Position numbers and translations under genes: made by a program. Positions 1 through 8,145 of a DNA stretch of 64,000 nucleotides are shown one piece after another. Under the pieces are notes generated by a model. That model saw only the letters and a program-made list of their open reading frames with translations. It was not told the origin of the DNA and made no database searches. This DNA is from Starkeya sp. ORNL1 (GTDB lineage Bacteria > Pseudomonadota > Alphaproteobacteria > Rhizobiales > Xanthobacteraceae): NCBI RefSeq assembly GCF_012971745.1, contig NZ_CP048834.1:1674001-1738000 (forward strand), in the 5' to 3' direction. Position 1 is the stretch's first letter. Each line of letters starts with the position of its first letter.

Positions 1-90
1 CTTCAGATAATACAGCAGCAAGCTCGGCCAGCGCCCGCTCAGCACCTGCATGGCCTCTTCGATCGGGCAGCGGGAGACGAGATCTTTCAT
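1..90 (-). CDS. HxlR-family transcriptional regulator, N-terminal part only
   Basis: Partial gene that runs off the left edge; 30 residues are visible, starting MKDLVSRCPIEEAMQVL and continuing LSGRWPSLLLYYLK. The Cys-Pro-Ile-Glu followed by a Gly-(Lys/Arg)-Trp turn is the signature start of HxlR winged-helix regulators, whose conserved Cys can sense redox or electrophiles. ATG at 90 is the only reasonable start, because the frame meets stops upstream at about 123 and 135. It is divergent from the glutathione S-transferase gene, which it may control (inference). The call is firm for the family; ligand and targets are unknown. Confidence 0.75.
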   Translation of the reverse strand, partial: MKDLVSRCPIEEAMQVLSGRWPSLLLYYLK

Positions 91-203
91 GAACTTGGCC
101 AGGTTTGTTCTGGTTACAGATTAGTGCGTAATTTACATGGGACCATCGATCCCTAGATTCCAGCCTCGCTGCGCAGCGATCCCCCTCATCAGGCAGAGAG
201 AGC
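91..203. promoter_or_regulatory. Divergent intergenic region between HxlR and GST genes
   Basis: 113 bp separate the two start codons. An imperfect dyad TTAC (114-117) N10 GTAA (128-131) lies near the HxlR gene and is AT-richer than its surroundings. Divergent HxlR regulators usually bind such dyads, so this is a candidate operator; that is inference from layout only. Confidence 0.3.
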
Positions 204-908
204 ATGGAACCTATCCTGATATACGGCTTCCCGTCGGGAAGTTCGATGGGGCTCGTCGCGGCGTTCGAGCGCCTTGGCCAGCCCTACCGCCTCACCCGCG
301 TCGACATGCTGAGCGAGATGAAGAACGACGCCTTTGCCCGCCTCAGTGGCCGGCAGGAGACGCCGGTGCTCATCACCGAGGACGGTCGGGTGCTGACCGA
401 GACCATGGCGATCGCGCTGTGGCTGGAGGCGCGCGATAACGAGCGGCGCATCAGCTTCGCGCCCGGCAGCCCGCAGGCCGACCGCATGCACCAGCTGATC
501 GGCTTCGTGAATACCGGCTTCACCAACGCCTTCTCCCCGCTCTGGGTCGCGTTCGAGATGGAAGACGCCGCGCCGGCGACGCTCGAGGTGCTGCGCGCTT
601 ATGGCCGCAAGGCGGTGACGGACCGCCATGAGAAGCTGGAGGCGATGATCGGCGACAGTGCCTTCCTCATCGGCGACCGGCTGACGCTCGCCGATACCAC
701 GCTGATCGGCGTCGCCCGCTGGGCCGAGTTCCACCAGGCGGTGGATGGCGACGCCTATCCGAAGCTCGCCGCGCTGCGCCGGCGGATCGAGGCGGAGCCC
801 GAGGTGCAGTTCGCCCTCGCGCTCGAGGATGGCGAAACGCCGGCGGGTAATGGCGCGTTGCGCGGGCATGTGCCGCTCAAGGAGGTGCTGGAGCGGTTTG
901 CCGAGTGA
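204..908 (+). CDS. Glutathione S-transferase family protein
   Basis: 234 residues, the usual GST length. The N-terminal thioredoxin-like domain (about 1-78) contains the conserved segment ETPVLITEDGRVLTETMAI near 51-70, where the cis-proline and the acidic/Thr glutathione-binding turn lie; an all-helical C-terminal domain follows (about 90-210, with an IGDRLTLADT motif typical of the GST C-terminal helix). Such cytosolic enzymes conjugate glutathione to electrophiles or act as peroxidases or isomerases; the substrate cannot be read here. It is transcribed away from a partial HxlR regulator, a frequent pairing for detoxification genes. ATG 204 follows a purine-rich GGCAGAGAGAG stretch. Confidence 0.85.
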   Translation: MEPILIYGFPSGSSMGLVAAFERLGQPYRLTRVDMLSEMKNDAFARLSGRQETPVLITEDGRVLTETMAIALWLEARDNERRISFAPGSPQADRMHQLIGFVNTGFTNAFSPLWVAFEMEDAAPATLEVLRAYGRKAVTDRHEKLEAMIGDSAFLIGDRLTLADTTLIGVARWAEFHQAVDGDAYPKLAALRRRIEAEPEVQFALALEDGETPAGNGALRGHVPLKEVLERFAE

Positions 909-928
909 GCTTCCTCCGCACCACAGTC

Positions 929-1027
929 GTCATCCCGGCCGCAGCGAAGCGCAGAGCCGGGATCGCGTGAAGTCCCGCTCGGCACCTTCGCGCGATCCCG
1001 GCTCGGCCTTCGGCCGTCCGGGATGAC
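929..1027. repeat. Palindromic REP-like element (GTCATCCCGG type)
   Basis: Begins GTCATCCCGG and ends CCGGGATGAC, with an inner pair CCGGGATCGCG / CGCGATCCCGG, so it can fold as two nested hairpins. It sits between the convergent ends of the GST and sigma-factor genes and differs from the CATCCTTCGAGG family found elsewhere in the window. Confidence 0.75.
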
Positions 1028-1042
1028 GATGGGTGTGGCGGG

Positions 1043-2410
1043 TTAGGATGACGGGGTGCTCTTGCTCCCCGCCTCCACCGCCCGGCGCTTCATCAGCTCG
1101 CGCTCGCGGCAATTGCCGGCCAGCAGCGCGGCCGCTTCGAACGCGGCGCGGGCCTGCTCGAAGCGGGCGAGGCGGAACAGCAGATCGCCGCGCACGCCCG
1201 GAAGCAGATGGTAGCGCGCCAAAGCCGGCTCGCTCAGCAGCCGATCGGCGATGGCGAGCCCGGCGGCCGGCCCCTCGGCCATGCCGACCGCTACCGCGCG
1301 GTTGAGCTCGACCACCGGCGACGGCGCCACGTGCGCCAGCTCGGCATAGAGCGCGGCGATGCGCGGCCAGTCGGTCTCGTCGGCGCGCGCCGCCCGCGCA
1401 TGGCAGGCGATGATGGCGCCCTGCAGCGCATGGAAGCCCCCGGCCCCGCCGAGCGCCTTCGCCCGCGCCAGCGCCGCGAGGCCGCGCCTTATCTGCAGCT
1501 GGTCCCACAGCGCGCGGTTCTGATCCATCAGCAGGATCGGCTCGCCGGTGGCATCGGTGCGGGCGCGGGTGCGCGAGGCATTCAGCTCCATCAGCGCCAG
1601 CAGGCCGTGGGCTTCGGGCTCGTTCGGGGCGATATTGGTGAGCACGCGGCCCATGCGCAGCGCCTCGTTGCAGAGCTGCGGGCGCATCCAGTCATCGCCC
1701 TTGGCGGCGGTGTAGCCCTCATTGAAGATGAGATAGACCACCTCCAGCACCGAGGAGAGCCGCGCCTTCAGCTCTTCGCCGTGCGGCGTCTCGTAGGACA
1801 GGCCGGATTCGGCGAGCGTGCGCTTGGCGCGCACGATGCGCTGGGAGACGGTGGTCTCCGGCACCAGGAAGGCGCGGGCGATCTCATCTGTGGTCAGCCC
1901 GCAAATCATGCGCAGCGCGAGAGCGGCGCGGGCCTCGCGGGAGAGCAGCGGGTGACAGGCGGTGAAGATGAGCCGCAGCAATTCGTCGCCGATATCGTCA
2001 TCCAATGGGGCGTCGAAATCCGGCATCGCCTGCTGTTCGTCCTCCAGTTCGCGTGCCACCTCGCCATGCTTGCGCGCCAGCATCTGGCCGCGGCGCAGAT
2101 GATCGAGCGCGCGGTGCTTGGCAGTCGCCATCAGCCACGCGCCGGGGTGCTCCGGCACGCCCGATTGCGGCCAGCGCTCCAGTGCGATCAGCAGGGCTTC
2201 CTGGGTCAGGTCTTCGGCCAGCGGCACGTCGCGCAGCATCCGCGCCAGGCGGGTGATCAGGCGCGGCTGTTCGATGCGCCACACCGCGAGGATGGCGCGG
2301 TGGGTGCCGGCAAGCCGAGTGTCGGCGGCGGGCGGCGCGTGCACCTGCGCCGCCGACAGGTCGGGTTCGCGCTGCGCCTCAGGCGACAGCGGAGCGCTGC
2401 AGCTCTTCAT
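1043..2410 (-). CDS. RNA polymerase sigma factor, ECF42-like with C-terminal TPR-type extension
   Basis: 455 residues, much longer than a plain ECF sigma factor. Region 2 lies at about 55-115 (RLARMLRDVPLAEDLTQEA), region 4 at about 150-205 (GLTTDEIARAFLVPETTVSQ), followed by a roughly 230-residue helical extension (DUF6596 / TPR-like) containing VYLIFNEGY. This layout and the adjacent YCII/DGPF gene are the hallmark of the ECF42 group, in which the C-terminal extension, rather than an anti-sigma factor, is thought to control activity. The ATG at 2410 overlaps the end of the DGPF gene by 32 bp; starts slightly downstream are possible, so the first ~30 residues are uncertain. Confidence 0.88.
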   Translation of the reverse strand: MKSCSAPLSPEAQREPDLSAAQVHAPPAADTRLAGTHRAILAVWRIEQPRLITRLARMLRDVPLAEDLTQEALLIALERWPQSGVPEHPGAWLMATAKHRALDHLRRGQMLARKHGEVARELEDEQQAMPDFDAPLDDDIGDELLRLIFTACHPLLSREARAALALRMICGLTTDEIARAFLVPETTVSQRIVRAKRTLAESGLSYETPHGEELKARLSSVLEVVYLIFNEGYTAAKGDDWMRPQLCNEALRMGRVLTNIAPNEPEAHGLLALMELNASRTRARTDATGEPILLMDQNRALWDQLQIRRGLAALARAKALGGAGGFHALQGAIIACHARAARADETDWPRIAALYAELAHVAPSPVVELNRAVAVGMAEGPAAGLAIADRLLSEPALARYHLLPGVRGDLLFRLARFEQARAAFEAAALLAGNCRERELMKRRAVEAGSKSTPSS

Positions 2411-2774
2411 GGATGTCGGCGCAATTCTCGGCCATCACGCGCACCTCGCAGGTGCCTTCCCAGCCCGGCATCAGATCCTTGTGCAACTGCATGAAGCCCT
2501 GCGCCGAGGCGACGGCCTCCTCCATGTTCTTCAGATCGAACACCGCATAGCCGCCGATGAATTCCTTGGCCTCCACATAGGGCCCGTCAATGGTCTTGAG
2601 CTGGCCACCCTTAAGCTGGACCCGCGCGCCGGCCATCGGAAGCGGCAGCAGGCCGCCGCTATCGACCATGCGGCCGGCCTTGATCTCCTCCTCGCTGAGC
2701 TTGCCGATGGCCTCCATCAGCTCGGGCGACGGCGGAGACATATCGGCGGAGGTGACGATGAACATGAAGCGCAT
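2379..2774 (-). CDS. YCII-related / DGPF-domain protein
   Basis: 131 residues, the usual size. It starts MRFMFIVTSADMSPPSPE and carries the family signature DGPYVEAKEFIGGYAVFD (about 83-100; commonly DGPFAEAKE). These ferredoxin-fold proteins are encoded next to ECF42 sigma factors; their biochemical role is unsettled, and DGPF proteins are suspected targets or effectors of that sigma factor. The stop lies inside the start region of the sigma gene downstream, so the two are probably co-transcribed and translationally coupled. Confidence 0.88.
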   Translation of the reverse strand: MRFMFIVTSADMSPPSPELMEAIGKLSEEEIKAGRMVDSGGLLPLPMAGARVQLKGGQLKTIDGPYVEAKEFIGGYAVFDLKNMEEAVASAQGFMQLHKDLMPGWEGTCEVRVMAENCADIHEELQRSAVA

Positions 2775-2989
2775 GTGATGTTTCCTCTGTTCGAGAGCAC
2801 CGGACGGGGTCGCTCATCTGGACGACGAACGGGACCGCCGCAGATCGACAGGCGGCACGAAAAAATTCGCCGGGCACCCTAGCCCAATCTGTCGCCGCTG
2901 TCGGCGCCGACATCACGCAACGTAAGTCTCGATAGGCATGGCACCGCCGGCAATGCTATCTGCGCATCCAGTTCAAACATGGAGACCGC

Positions 2990-3385
2990 GTGGTGACGGA
3001 CCGGATCGCGACCCTGCAACCCTATCTGCTGAGCCTGCTTCGCGTGGTCTCGGCGCTGGTGCTGTTCAGCTTCGGCACCCAGAAGATCCTCGGCTTCCCG
3101 GTGGCGCCGCAGGTGCCGCCGATGGGATCGCTGCCCTGGATCGCCGGCGTGCTGGAGCTCACCCTCGGCTTCCTGCTGCTAGTGGGCTGGCAGACCCGCA
3201 TCGTCGCCTTCGTGCTCTCCGGGCTGATGGCGTTTGCCTATTTCATCGGCCACGCACCGCGCGATTTCTTCCCCTCGCTGAATGGCGGCGTCGCCGCCAT
3301 CCTGTTCTGCTTCGTCTTCCTCTATCTGGTCAGCGCCGGCGGCGGGCGCATCAGTGTCGACGCGCTGAGCGAACGCCGCACCTGA
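2990..3385 (+). CDS. DoxX-family integral membrane protein
   Basis: 131 residues with four hydrophobic segments (about 12-32, 50-66, 68-86, 98-117) and the DoxX-type opening LLRVVSALVLFSFGTQKI. The family is a small four-helix inner-membrane protein; some members take part in thiosulfate/quinone or redox stress functions, but no specific reaction can be claimed. Start is GTG at 2990 or the adjacent GTG 2993: an ATG at 2979 leads only to a five-codon frame (stop TGA). Divergent from the DGPF/sigma pair. Confidence 0.82.
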   Translation: MVTDRIATLQPYLLSLLRVVSALVLFSFGTQKILGFPVAPQVPPMGSLPWIAGVLELTLGFLLLVGWQTRIVAFVLSGLMAFAYFIGHAPRDFFPSLNGGVAAILFCFVFLYLVSAGGGRISVDALSERRT

Positions 3386-3475
3386 GCAACGCACGGCACG
3401 TTGCGGGCGTTTCTGCTAGGCTCCAGCTTCTGCGCAGGGGTCCGCGGGGGCGGGCGGGCGCAGCCGGGCATCGGC

Positions 3476-4753
3476 ATGGCAGAGCAAGGCGCGCAGATCC
3501 GGCCGCCGCAGGTCCGTCGCGGCACGACGCTGACGGCGGCCATACTGGCGCTCGGCCTGGTGATACTGGCGTGCGGCCTCATCGCCGCCCTCGCCTTCAC
3601 GCAGATCCGCGGCGATGTCGCGCGCGCCGCCGCCGGCCAGACCGCCGCCATCGCTGAAAGGCTGAGCCAGAGCAGCGCCGCGCTGGAAGGCGTGGCGCCG
3701 AGCCTGTTCGCCGGGGCGGTCGACCCGGCGGCGCGGGGTCAGTCGGGGCCGCAGGTCCGCACCCAGCAGCAAAACATGCAGCAGCTGATCGACGAGCTCG
3801 CCGCCCATCTCGGGACCGGCGAGCCGGTCGCAATCCTGCGCGCTTCGTCGGCCGAGCTGTTCGAGACCATCGATCGGCTCGCCCCCGCCATCGCCTCCAG
3901 GGCCACGGCCGAGGCGAAGCTCCGGCAAGGGCTGGCGGCAGTGGCCACGGTGTTCGAGGAGGCAGCGGCGCTCTCCGGCCAGCCGCGCGGCGCGCCGATT
4001 GCCCGCTGGCTCGACGAGGCGCGCGGCGCCACCGGCGACATCTTCGCCGCGCTCGCCGCCACCGACGGCGCCGGTATGGACGGCCCCGCCGCCGCCGCCG
4101 GGGTGGTGCTTTCCCATGCCGGGGAGATCGCCGATGCGGCCGGCGGCGAGACCGCGGCCGGCAGCCGCGCGGCGGCGCCCGCCTTGCCGGGGCTGCAGAC
4201 CCGCCTCGACGAGGCGGTGACCGGGAGCGACGGCGTATTCGCGGCGCAGCGCCAGATCCGCGATCTCGACGGCCAGATCCGGCAATTGCTCGGCCGCAAC
4301 GCCGCGGCGGCGACGCGGCTGACCGGCGCGGTGGATGGCTTGACGCAGACGGCGCGCGCGGGAGACGAGACCGCGCCGGCAGTGACGCGCAATTGGTGGC
4401 TCGAAGCGCTGATGCTGGCCGGCGCACTCGGTGCCATGGGCGGCGCGATCTATGCGCAGCTGGGCGTGGTGCGCCGGCTGTGGGCGACGGAAAGCCCGCC
4501 CGCAGCCGAGCCGTCGCCGGTCGAGGCGGTGGCGGAAAGCCCACCGGCCCCCACCGAGATCGTCGCGAGCGCTCCCGAGCCGAAGCCGGCCGAGGACGCC
4601 GCGCCGGCGGTGATCGAAACCGCCCAGCCGACGCCGGCCGAGGATGCCAAGCCCGAAATCATCGAAACCGCCGAGCCGGCCGCCGAGGCCGCGGACGAGG
4701 CGAAGCCGCTCATCGGCCCGCCGGCGAGCCCGAGCATTGCCGCGTCGTCCTGA
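3476..4753 (+). CDS. Two-helix membrane protein with periplasmic domain and Pro/Ala/Glu-rich tail
   Basis: Unrecognised. From ATG 3476 the product has 425 residues (an open frame extends to 3401, but its first 25 residues look non-coding). A transmembrane helix at about 18-42 is followed by a ~260-residue, Ala/Gln-rich and probably helical domain, a second helix at about 306-330 (LMLAGALGAMGGAIYAQLGV), and a low-complexity tail with repeated ETAxPxPAEDAKPE-like units. The layout resembles the sensor part of membrane receptors but no HAMP, kinase or MCP domain follows. The opposite strand also has a 450-codon open frame, but only this strand yields membrane segments and a sensible composition. 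Confidence 0.6.
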   Translation: MAEQGAQIRPPQVRRGTTLTAAILALGLVILACGLIAALAFTQIRGDVARAAAGQTAAIAERLSQSSAALEGVAPSLFAGAVDPAARGQSGPQVRTQQQNMQQLIDELAAHLGTGEPVAILRASSAELFETIDRLAPAIASRATAEAKLRQGLAAVATVFEEAAALSGQPRGAPIARWLDEARGATGDIFAALAATDGAGMDGPAAAAGVVLSHAGEIADAAGGETAAGSRAAAPALPGLQTRLDEAVTGSDGVFAAQRQIRDLDGQIRQLLGRNAAAATRLTGAVDGLTQTARAGDETAPAVTRNWWLEALMLAGALGAMGGAIYAQLGVVRRLWATESPPAAEPSPVEAVAESPPAPTEIVASAPEPKPAEDAAPAVIETAQPTPAEDAKPEIIETAEPAAEAADEAKPLIGPPASPSIAASS

Positions 4754-4778
4754 GTGCCGGGCTCGCACCCAACAACGT

Positions 4779-5094
4779 CATCCTGAGGCGCGAGCGACAG
4801 CGAGCCTCGAAGGATGCTGAAGCCGGGCCACATCGCTCGCTCGCGAACATCCTTCGAGGCCCAGCTTCGTTAGGCACCTCAGAGCCTGACTCAAAATAGA
4901 CGACCTCATCCTGAGGTGCCGCCGCAGGCGGCCTCGAAGGATGCTGAAACAGAGCGCCTGTGACCGCCAACGAGCATCCTTCGAGGCTCGGGCCCTGCCC
5001 GAGCACCCCCGCGGTTGGCCCATGGGCCAACCGCCAGGGATGAGGTGGTTCTGGTATCGCAGACGAGTTTTCGAGTCAGGCTCCCAGGATGACG
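4779..5094. repeat. Composite palindromic repeat cluster with nested insertion
   Basis: About 315 bp built from several arms of the CATCCTTCGAGG...CCTCAGGATGA family. The pieces are a TCATCCTGAGG...CCTCGAAGGATG arm (4779-4820), a CATCCTTCGAGG arm (4850-4881) cut by an inserted element (4882-5083), and inside that element a further two-arm copy (about 4904-5046). After the insert the interrupted arm resumes as GGATGACG. This fills most of the 518 bp gap after the membrane-protein gene. Confidence 0.8.
4882..5083. mobile_element. Small non-coding insertion element (MITE-like), 202 bp
   Basis: Ends are inverted: GAGCCTGACTCAAAA at the left and, read on the other strand, GAGCCTGACTCGAAAA at the right. 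It splits a CACCTCAGGATGACG motif that is intact in other repeat copies, with TCA before (4879-4881) and CCA after (5084-5086), a near-perfect 3-bp duplication. It has no coding capacity and contains another copy of the common palindromic repeat. Confidence 0.65.
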
Positions 5095-5271
5095 TGGCTC
5101 CGGCCCCATGCCACTGGCAGCCACAGGCGGGCTCGCTTATATTCGCCTTGTCCAAGGAGCCACTGATGGCCTTGCCTCTCCGACACTGACGGCCCGCCCG
5201 TCCCCCCTCTCGCCGCGACGACGGGAGAGGTGTGCCTGCCTCTCCCCGCGCCGCGCGCCGAGGAGGCTGGC

Positions 5272-5478
5272 ATGGCCAGGCAGGACGAGAATCCCGAAAC
5301 CGAACCTTCCACCGACCCCAGGCAGAGCGAAGCCGAGCGCAAGCGGCGCTTTGCCAATGCTCTGGCCCGGGCAGAGTTCGGCCGCTTCTATTGGAACGAT
5401 GAGCTGGAGAGCCGCCTGCAAGGCGCGCTGGTGCCTCCCGGCAACGGGGCGCGCAAGCGACCACGCCGCGGCGGGTAG
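5272..5478 (+). CDS. Small hypothetical protein, 68 aa
   Basis: ATG 5272 has a near-ideal ribosome-binding site, AGGAGG at 5261-5266. The product is hydrophilic, opens MARQDENPETEPSTDP and contains the ordered-looking core RKRRFANALARAEFGRFYWN with aromatic residues, ending in a basic tail KRPRRGG. No signal peptide or membrane helix. I do not recognise the family; the strong RBS and biased codon use support that it is expressed. Confidence 0.6.
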   Translation: MARQDENPETEPSTDPRQSEAERKRRFANALARAEFGRFYWNDELESRLQGALVPPGNGARKRPRRGG

Positions 5479-5618
5479 CGGCGCCTGAGCCGGCGGGCCG
5501 GAGGCGCAAACGTAAAAGTCATCCTGCCCGCTGGCAGCCAGCTCTGGTTGCCAGCGGCAAGCTATGCCTATGCTCCCCCGAATACCGGGCGGCCGCGGAG
5601 CCCCCCGGCCTTGGGGGG

Positions 5619-6632
5619 ATGGGGATGTCGGGAACGAGAGGCGCGCTGTCGCGGCGCGCGGTGGTGATCGGGCTCGGCGCCGGTCTCGCCGGGATCGGCC
5701 GCGCGCAGGCCGAGCCGCAGGAATTGCAGATCGACCAGTTGAAGCCCGGCCAGTTCAGCTGGCACCCGGAGCGCGCGCCGGGCGGACCGATCGCCATCGT
5801 GGTCTCGCTGCCGGACCAGCGGGTCTATGTCTATCGCAACGGGGTGCGCATCGCGGTCTCCACCTGCTCCACCGGCAAGAAGGGGCACGAGACGCCGACT
5901 GGCGTGTTCACCATCCTGGAGAAGGACAAGGACCACCACTCCTCGATCTATAACAACGCGCCGATGCCGAACATGAACCGGCTGACCTGGTCGGGCGTCG
6001 CGCTGCATGCCGGCAACCTGCCGGGCTATCCGGCCTCGCATGGCTGCGTGCGGCTGCCGATGGCGTTCTCGCAGAAGCTGTTCGGCATCACCCGCATCGG
6101 CACGCCGGTGATCATCGCCGATGCCGCCACCTACCCGACCGCGGTGATCCATCCCGGCATGGTGCTCTCGGCCGACGCCGCGAAGGCGTTCGACGGCGTG
6201 GCGGCGGCTGCGAAGAAGCAGGCGGCCAAGCCCGTGCCGGCCAACCAGATCCCGGCAACCTCGATCATGGTTTCGAGCGCCGACCAGCGCATCATCATCC
6301 TCGACGACGGCAAGCAGGTGGCCGAGGGCGCGGTGACCATCACCAATCCGGACAAGCCGCTCGGCAACCATGTGTTCATCCTCTCCAGCGTCGACACCGA
6401 CGACAAGGAGCTGCGCTGGCAGACCATCGGCTATTACGACAATGACCAGCGTTCCCCGGAGCCGATGGAGCTGGTGACGATCCAGCGCATCCGCACCACG
6501 CAAGCGGTGGTCGACGCCATGACCGCCCGCATGCACCCCGGCACGGTGATGGTGACCGTGGACGTGCCCTTGAGCGCCGACACCCGGACGGGGAAGGATT
6601 TCGTGATCATCACGAACGACGCGGGGAGTTAG
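5619..6632 (+). CDS. L,D-transpeptidase (YkuD domain), exported
   Basis: 337 residues with an N-terminal export signal (SRRAVVIGLGAGLAGIGRAQA, Tat-like twin Arg). The YkuD catalytic domain spans about 50-165 and has His130 in HAGN and the SHGCVR motif with His141 and catalytic Cys143. Such enzymes form 3-3 crosslinks in periplasmic peptidoglycan or attach proteins to it. A second domain (about 210-337) contains a VSSADQRIIILDDGKQV element. Start is ATG 5619 or 5625. Oddity: the last 204 bp (6429-6632) exist again at 7868-8071 and, decayed, near 10155-10285. Confidence 0.9.
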   Translation: MGMSGTRGALSRRAVVIGLGAGLAGIGRAQAEPQELQIDQLKPGQFSWHPERAPGGPIAIVVSLPDQRVYVYRNGVRIAVSTCSTGKKGHETPTGVFTILEKDKDHHSSIYNNAPMPNMNRLTWSGVALHAGNLPGYPASHGCVRLPMAFSQKLFGITRIGTPVIIADAATYPTAVIHPGMVLSADAAKAFDGVAAAAKKQAAKPVPANQIPATSIMVSSADQRIIILDDGKQVAEGAVTITNPDKPLGNHVFILSSVDTDDKELRWQTIGYYDNDQRSPEPMELVTIQRIRTTQAVVDAMTARMHPGTVMVTVDVPLSADTRTGKDFVIITNDAGS

Positions 6633-6641
6633 CGGCGCGCC

Positions 6642-7766
6642 TCAATCGCCGTCGACCACGACATCCGGCACCACGAAGCGCTCGGTACCGTTTACCGTCA
6701 CCACGGTGTTGTCGCTCTCGCGGGCGCTCACCACCGCGCTGCCGTCGCTGGTGGTGACGAGGCCGTGGCTGAAGCGCAGCGTGCGCCTGGAGCCATCGGG
6801 AAAGCTGATCTCCACGCTCGCCCGCCCCTGCCCGGCGCGCGTCACGCCGAAGCGGCAGGCGCGCACCGCCTTGTCGCCCGGCAGGCGGCAATCCACCTCG
6901 CCGGTGGCGTTGAATTGCGTGCCCGCCACCTTGGCATCGGCACTCGCCTTGGCGTCAGAAGCCTTGGCATTGGCCTTGGGCGCGGCCTCGCCCGCCGCCT
7001 CACGCAGATAGCGCCCGCTGGCCCAGCCGACCGTATTGGCATCGCCCTGGAGCTGCACCTTGCACCAGCGCGCGCCGGCAACGGGCCGGCAGCCCATATT
7101 GCGCACCACGGCGCCCTCATTCAGCGTGACGAGGACAGCATCCGTCGCCGAGGGACCGGAGCGGATGTTCAGCGTATCGCCCGGCACCAGCCCGGCCACC
7201 TGCCAGAAATCCGGCCCGCCGGCGAAGCCATCGGCAAAATCGGTCTTCGGCAGCGGCGGCATGGCGGCGACCTGCGGCGCGCCCGGCTGCGGCGCGCGCC
7301 CGCTGCCGGAGCCGATGCTGAAATCGATGGTGTAGTCGGCGCTCTCGTTCCGCCGGGCGGCGGCGCGCACCAGATAGACCTGGACGACATAAATGCCGTC
7401 CGCCGGCAGAGCGCCGGTGAAATCGCTGCCCGACACCGAGCCGACGAACAGCGCCATGTCGCTGCCGGGCGCGTTCACGTTGAAATTGGCGCTCGGATTG
7501 CGGGCGCGGAAGGTGACGGTCATGGTCTGCCCGGCGCGGGCGCCGAGCCGGTATTCCACCGAGTTGTTGCCGCGCACGCTGCCCTGATAGGAGGCCGAAC
7601 TCGCCCCCGCCGCGAACTTCACCTCGACCCGGCTCACCTCGTCGGCCGCGCGCAGCGGCTGGGTGCCCGAAAGCGCAAGGGCGGCGAGCGCGCCAACAAG
7701 CGCGAGCGCACGCCGCAGCGCAGGTGGGAAAATGCGAGCCGGCGGGACAAGGCAGGCGAGCGGCAT
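6642..7766 (-). CDS. Secreted SH3-domain (bacterial SH3b) protein
   Basis: 374 residues with a signal peptide (ALALVGALAALALSGTQPLRAA). A beta-rich domain at about 45-150 (ending ESADYTIDFSIG) resembles the PPC-like / lysozyme-inhibitor fold seen in such proteins. An SH3b domain lies at about 188-252, with LNIRSGPS and GWASGRYLRE motifs, followed by an Ala/Lys-rich linker and a C-terminal beta domain (CRLPGDKAVRACRFGVTRAG) with paired cysteines. It is convergent with the L,D-transpeptidase (9 bp between stops), so both probably act in the envelope. No enzymatic motif is visible. Confidence 0.75.
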   Translation of the reverse strand: MPLACLVPPARIFPPALRRALALVGALAALALSGTQPLRAADEVSRVEVKFAAGASSASYQGSVRGNNSVEYRLGARAGQTMTVTFRARNPSANFNVNAPGSDMALFVGSVSGSDFTGALPADGIYVVQVYLVRAAARRNESADYTIDFSIGSGSGRAPQPGAPQVAAMPPLPKTDFADGFAGGPDFWQVAGLVPGDTLNIRSGPSATDAVLVTLNEGAVVRNMGCRPVAGARWCKVQLQGDANTVGWASGRYLREAAGEAAPKANAKASDAKASADAKVAGTQFNATGEVDCRLPGDKAVRACRFGVTRAGQGRASVEISFPDGSRRTLRFSHGLVTTSDGSAVVSARESDNTVVTVNGTERFVVPDVVVDGD

Positions 7767-7867
7767 GGCGTCCTCCTCACGTTCCGGCGGAGGGTAGCTC
7801 GCGGCAGGGTTGCCGTCGAATGTTTGAAATTGGGGTATGCGGGTGGGCGGCGCGGCTTGCGCCGGCC

Positions 7868-8071
7868 GGCTATTACGACAATGGCCAGCGCTCTCCGGAG
7901 CCGATGGAGCTGGTGACCATCCAGCGCATCCGCACCACGCAAGCCGTGGTCGACGCCGTGACCGCCCGCATGCACCCAGGCACGGTGATGGCGACCGTGG
8001 ACGTGCCGCTAAGCGCGGACACGCGGAAGGGGAAGGATTTCGTGATTATCACGAATGAGGTGGGGAGTTGA
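7868..8071 (+). pseudogene. Duplicated 3' fragment of the L,D-transpeptidase gene
   Basis: Starts at the GGCTATTACGACAATG motif and matches 6429-6632 without gaps over 204 bp; I count roughly 20 mismatches by eye. It keeps the same frame and an intact stop (TGA instead of TAG) but has no start, signal peptide or catalytic Cys, so it cannot be functional alone. It sits immediately before the AT-rich island and marks its left boundary. Confidence 0.85.
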
Positions 8072-8145
8072 GGGAGGGGGGCGAGCGGCACACCGCTAAG
8101 TTGACTCTCTCCTGTCTTTGATGAATTCTTTTGTATGGGGGAGAC

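Noticed and set aside
3416..4768. 450-codon open frame on the minus strand opposite the membrane protein gene
   Set aside because: Arg/Gly/His-rich with no domain; a shadow of GC-rich codon use. The plus strand gives two clear membrane helices and a plausible tail.
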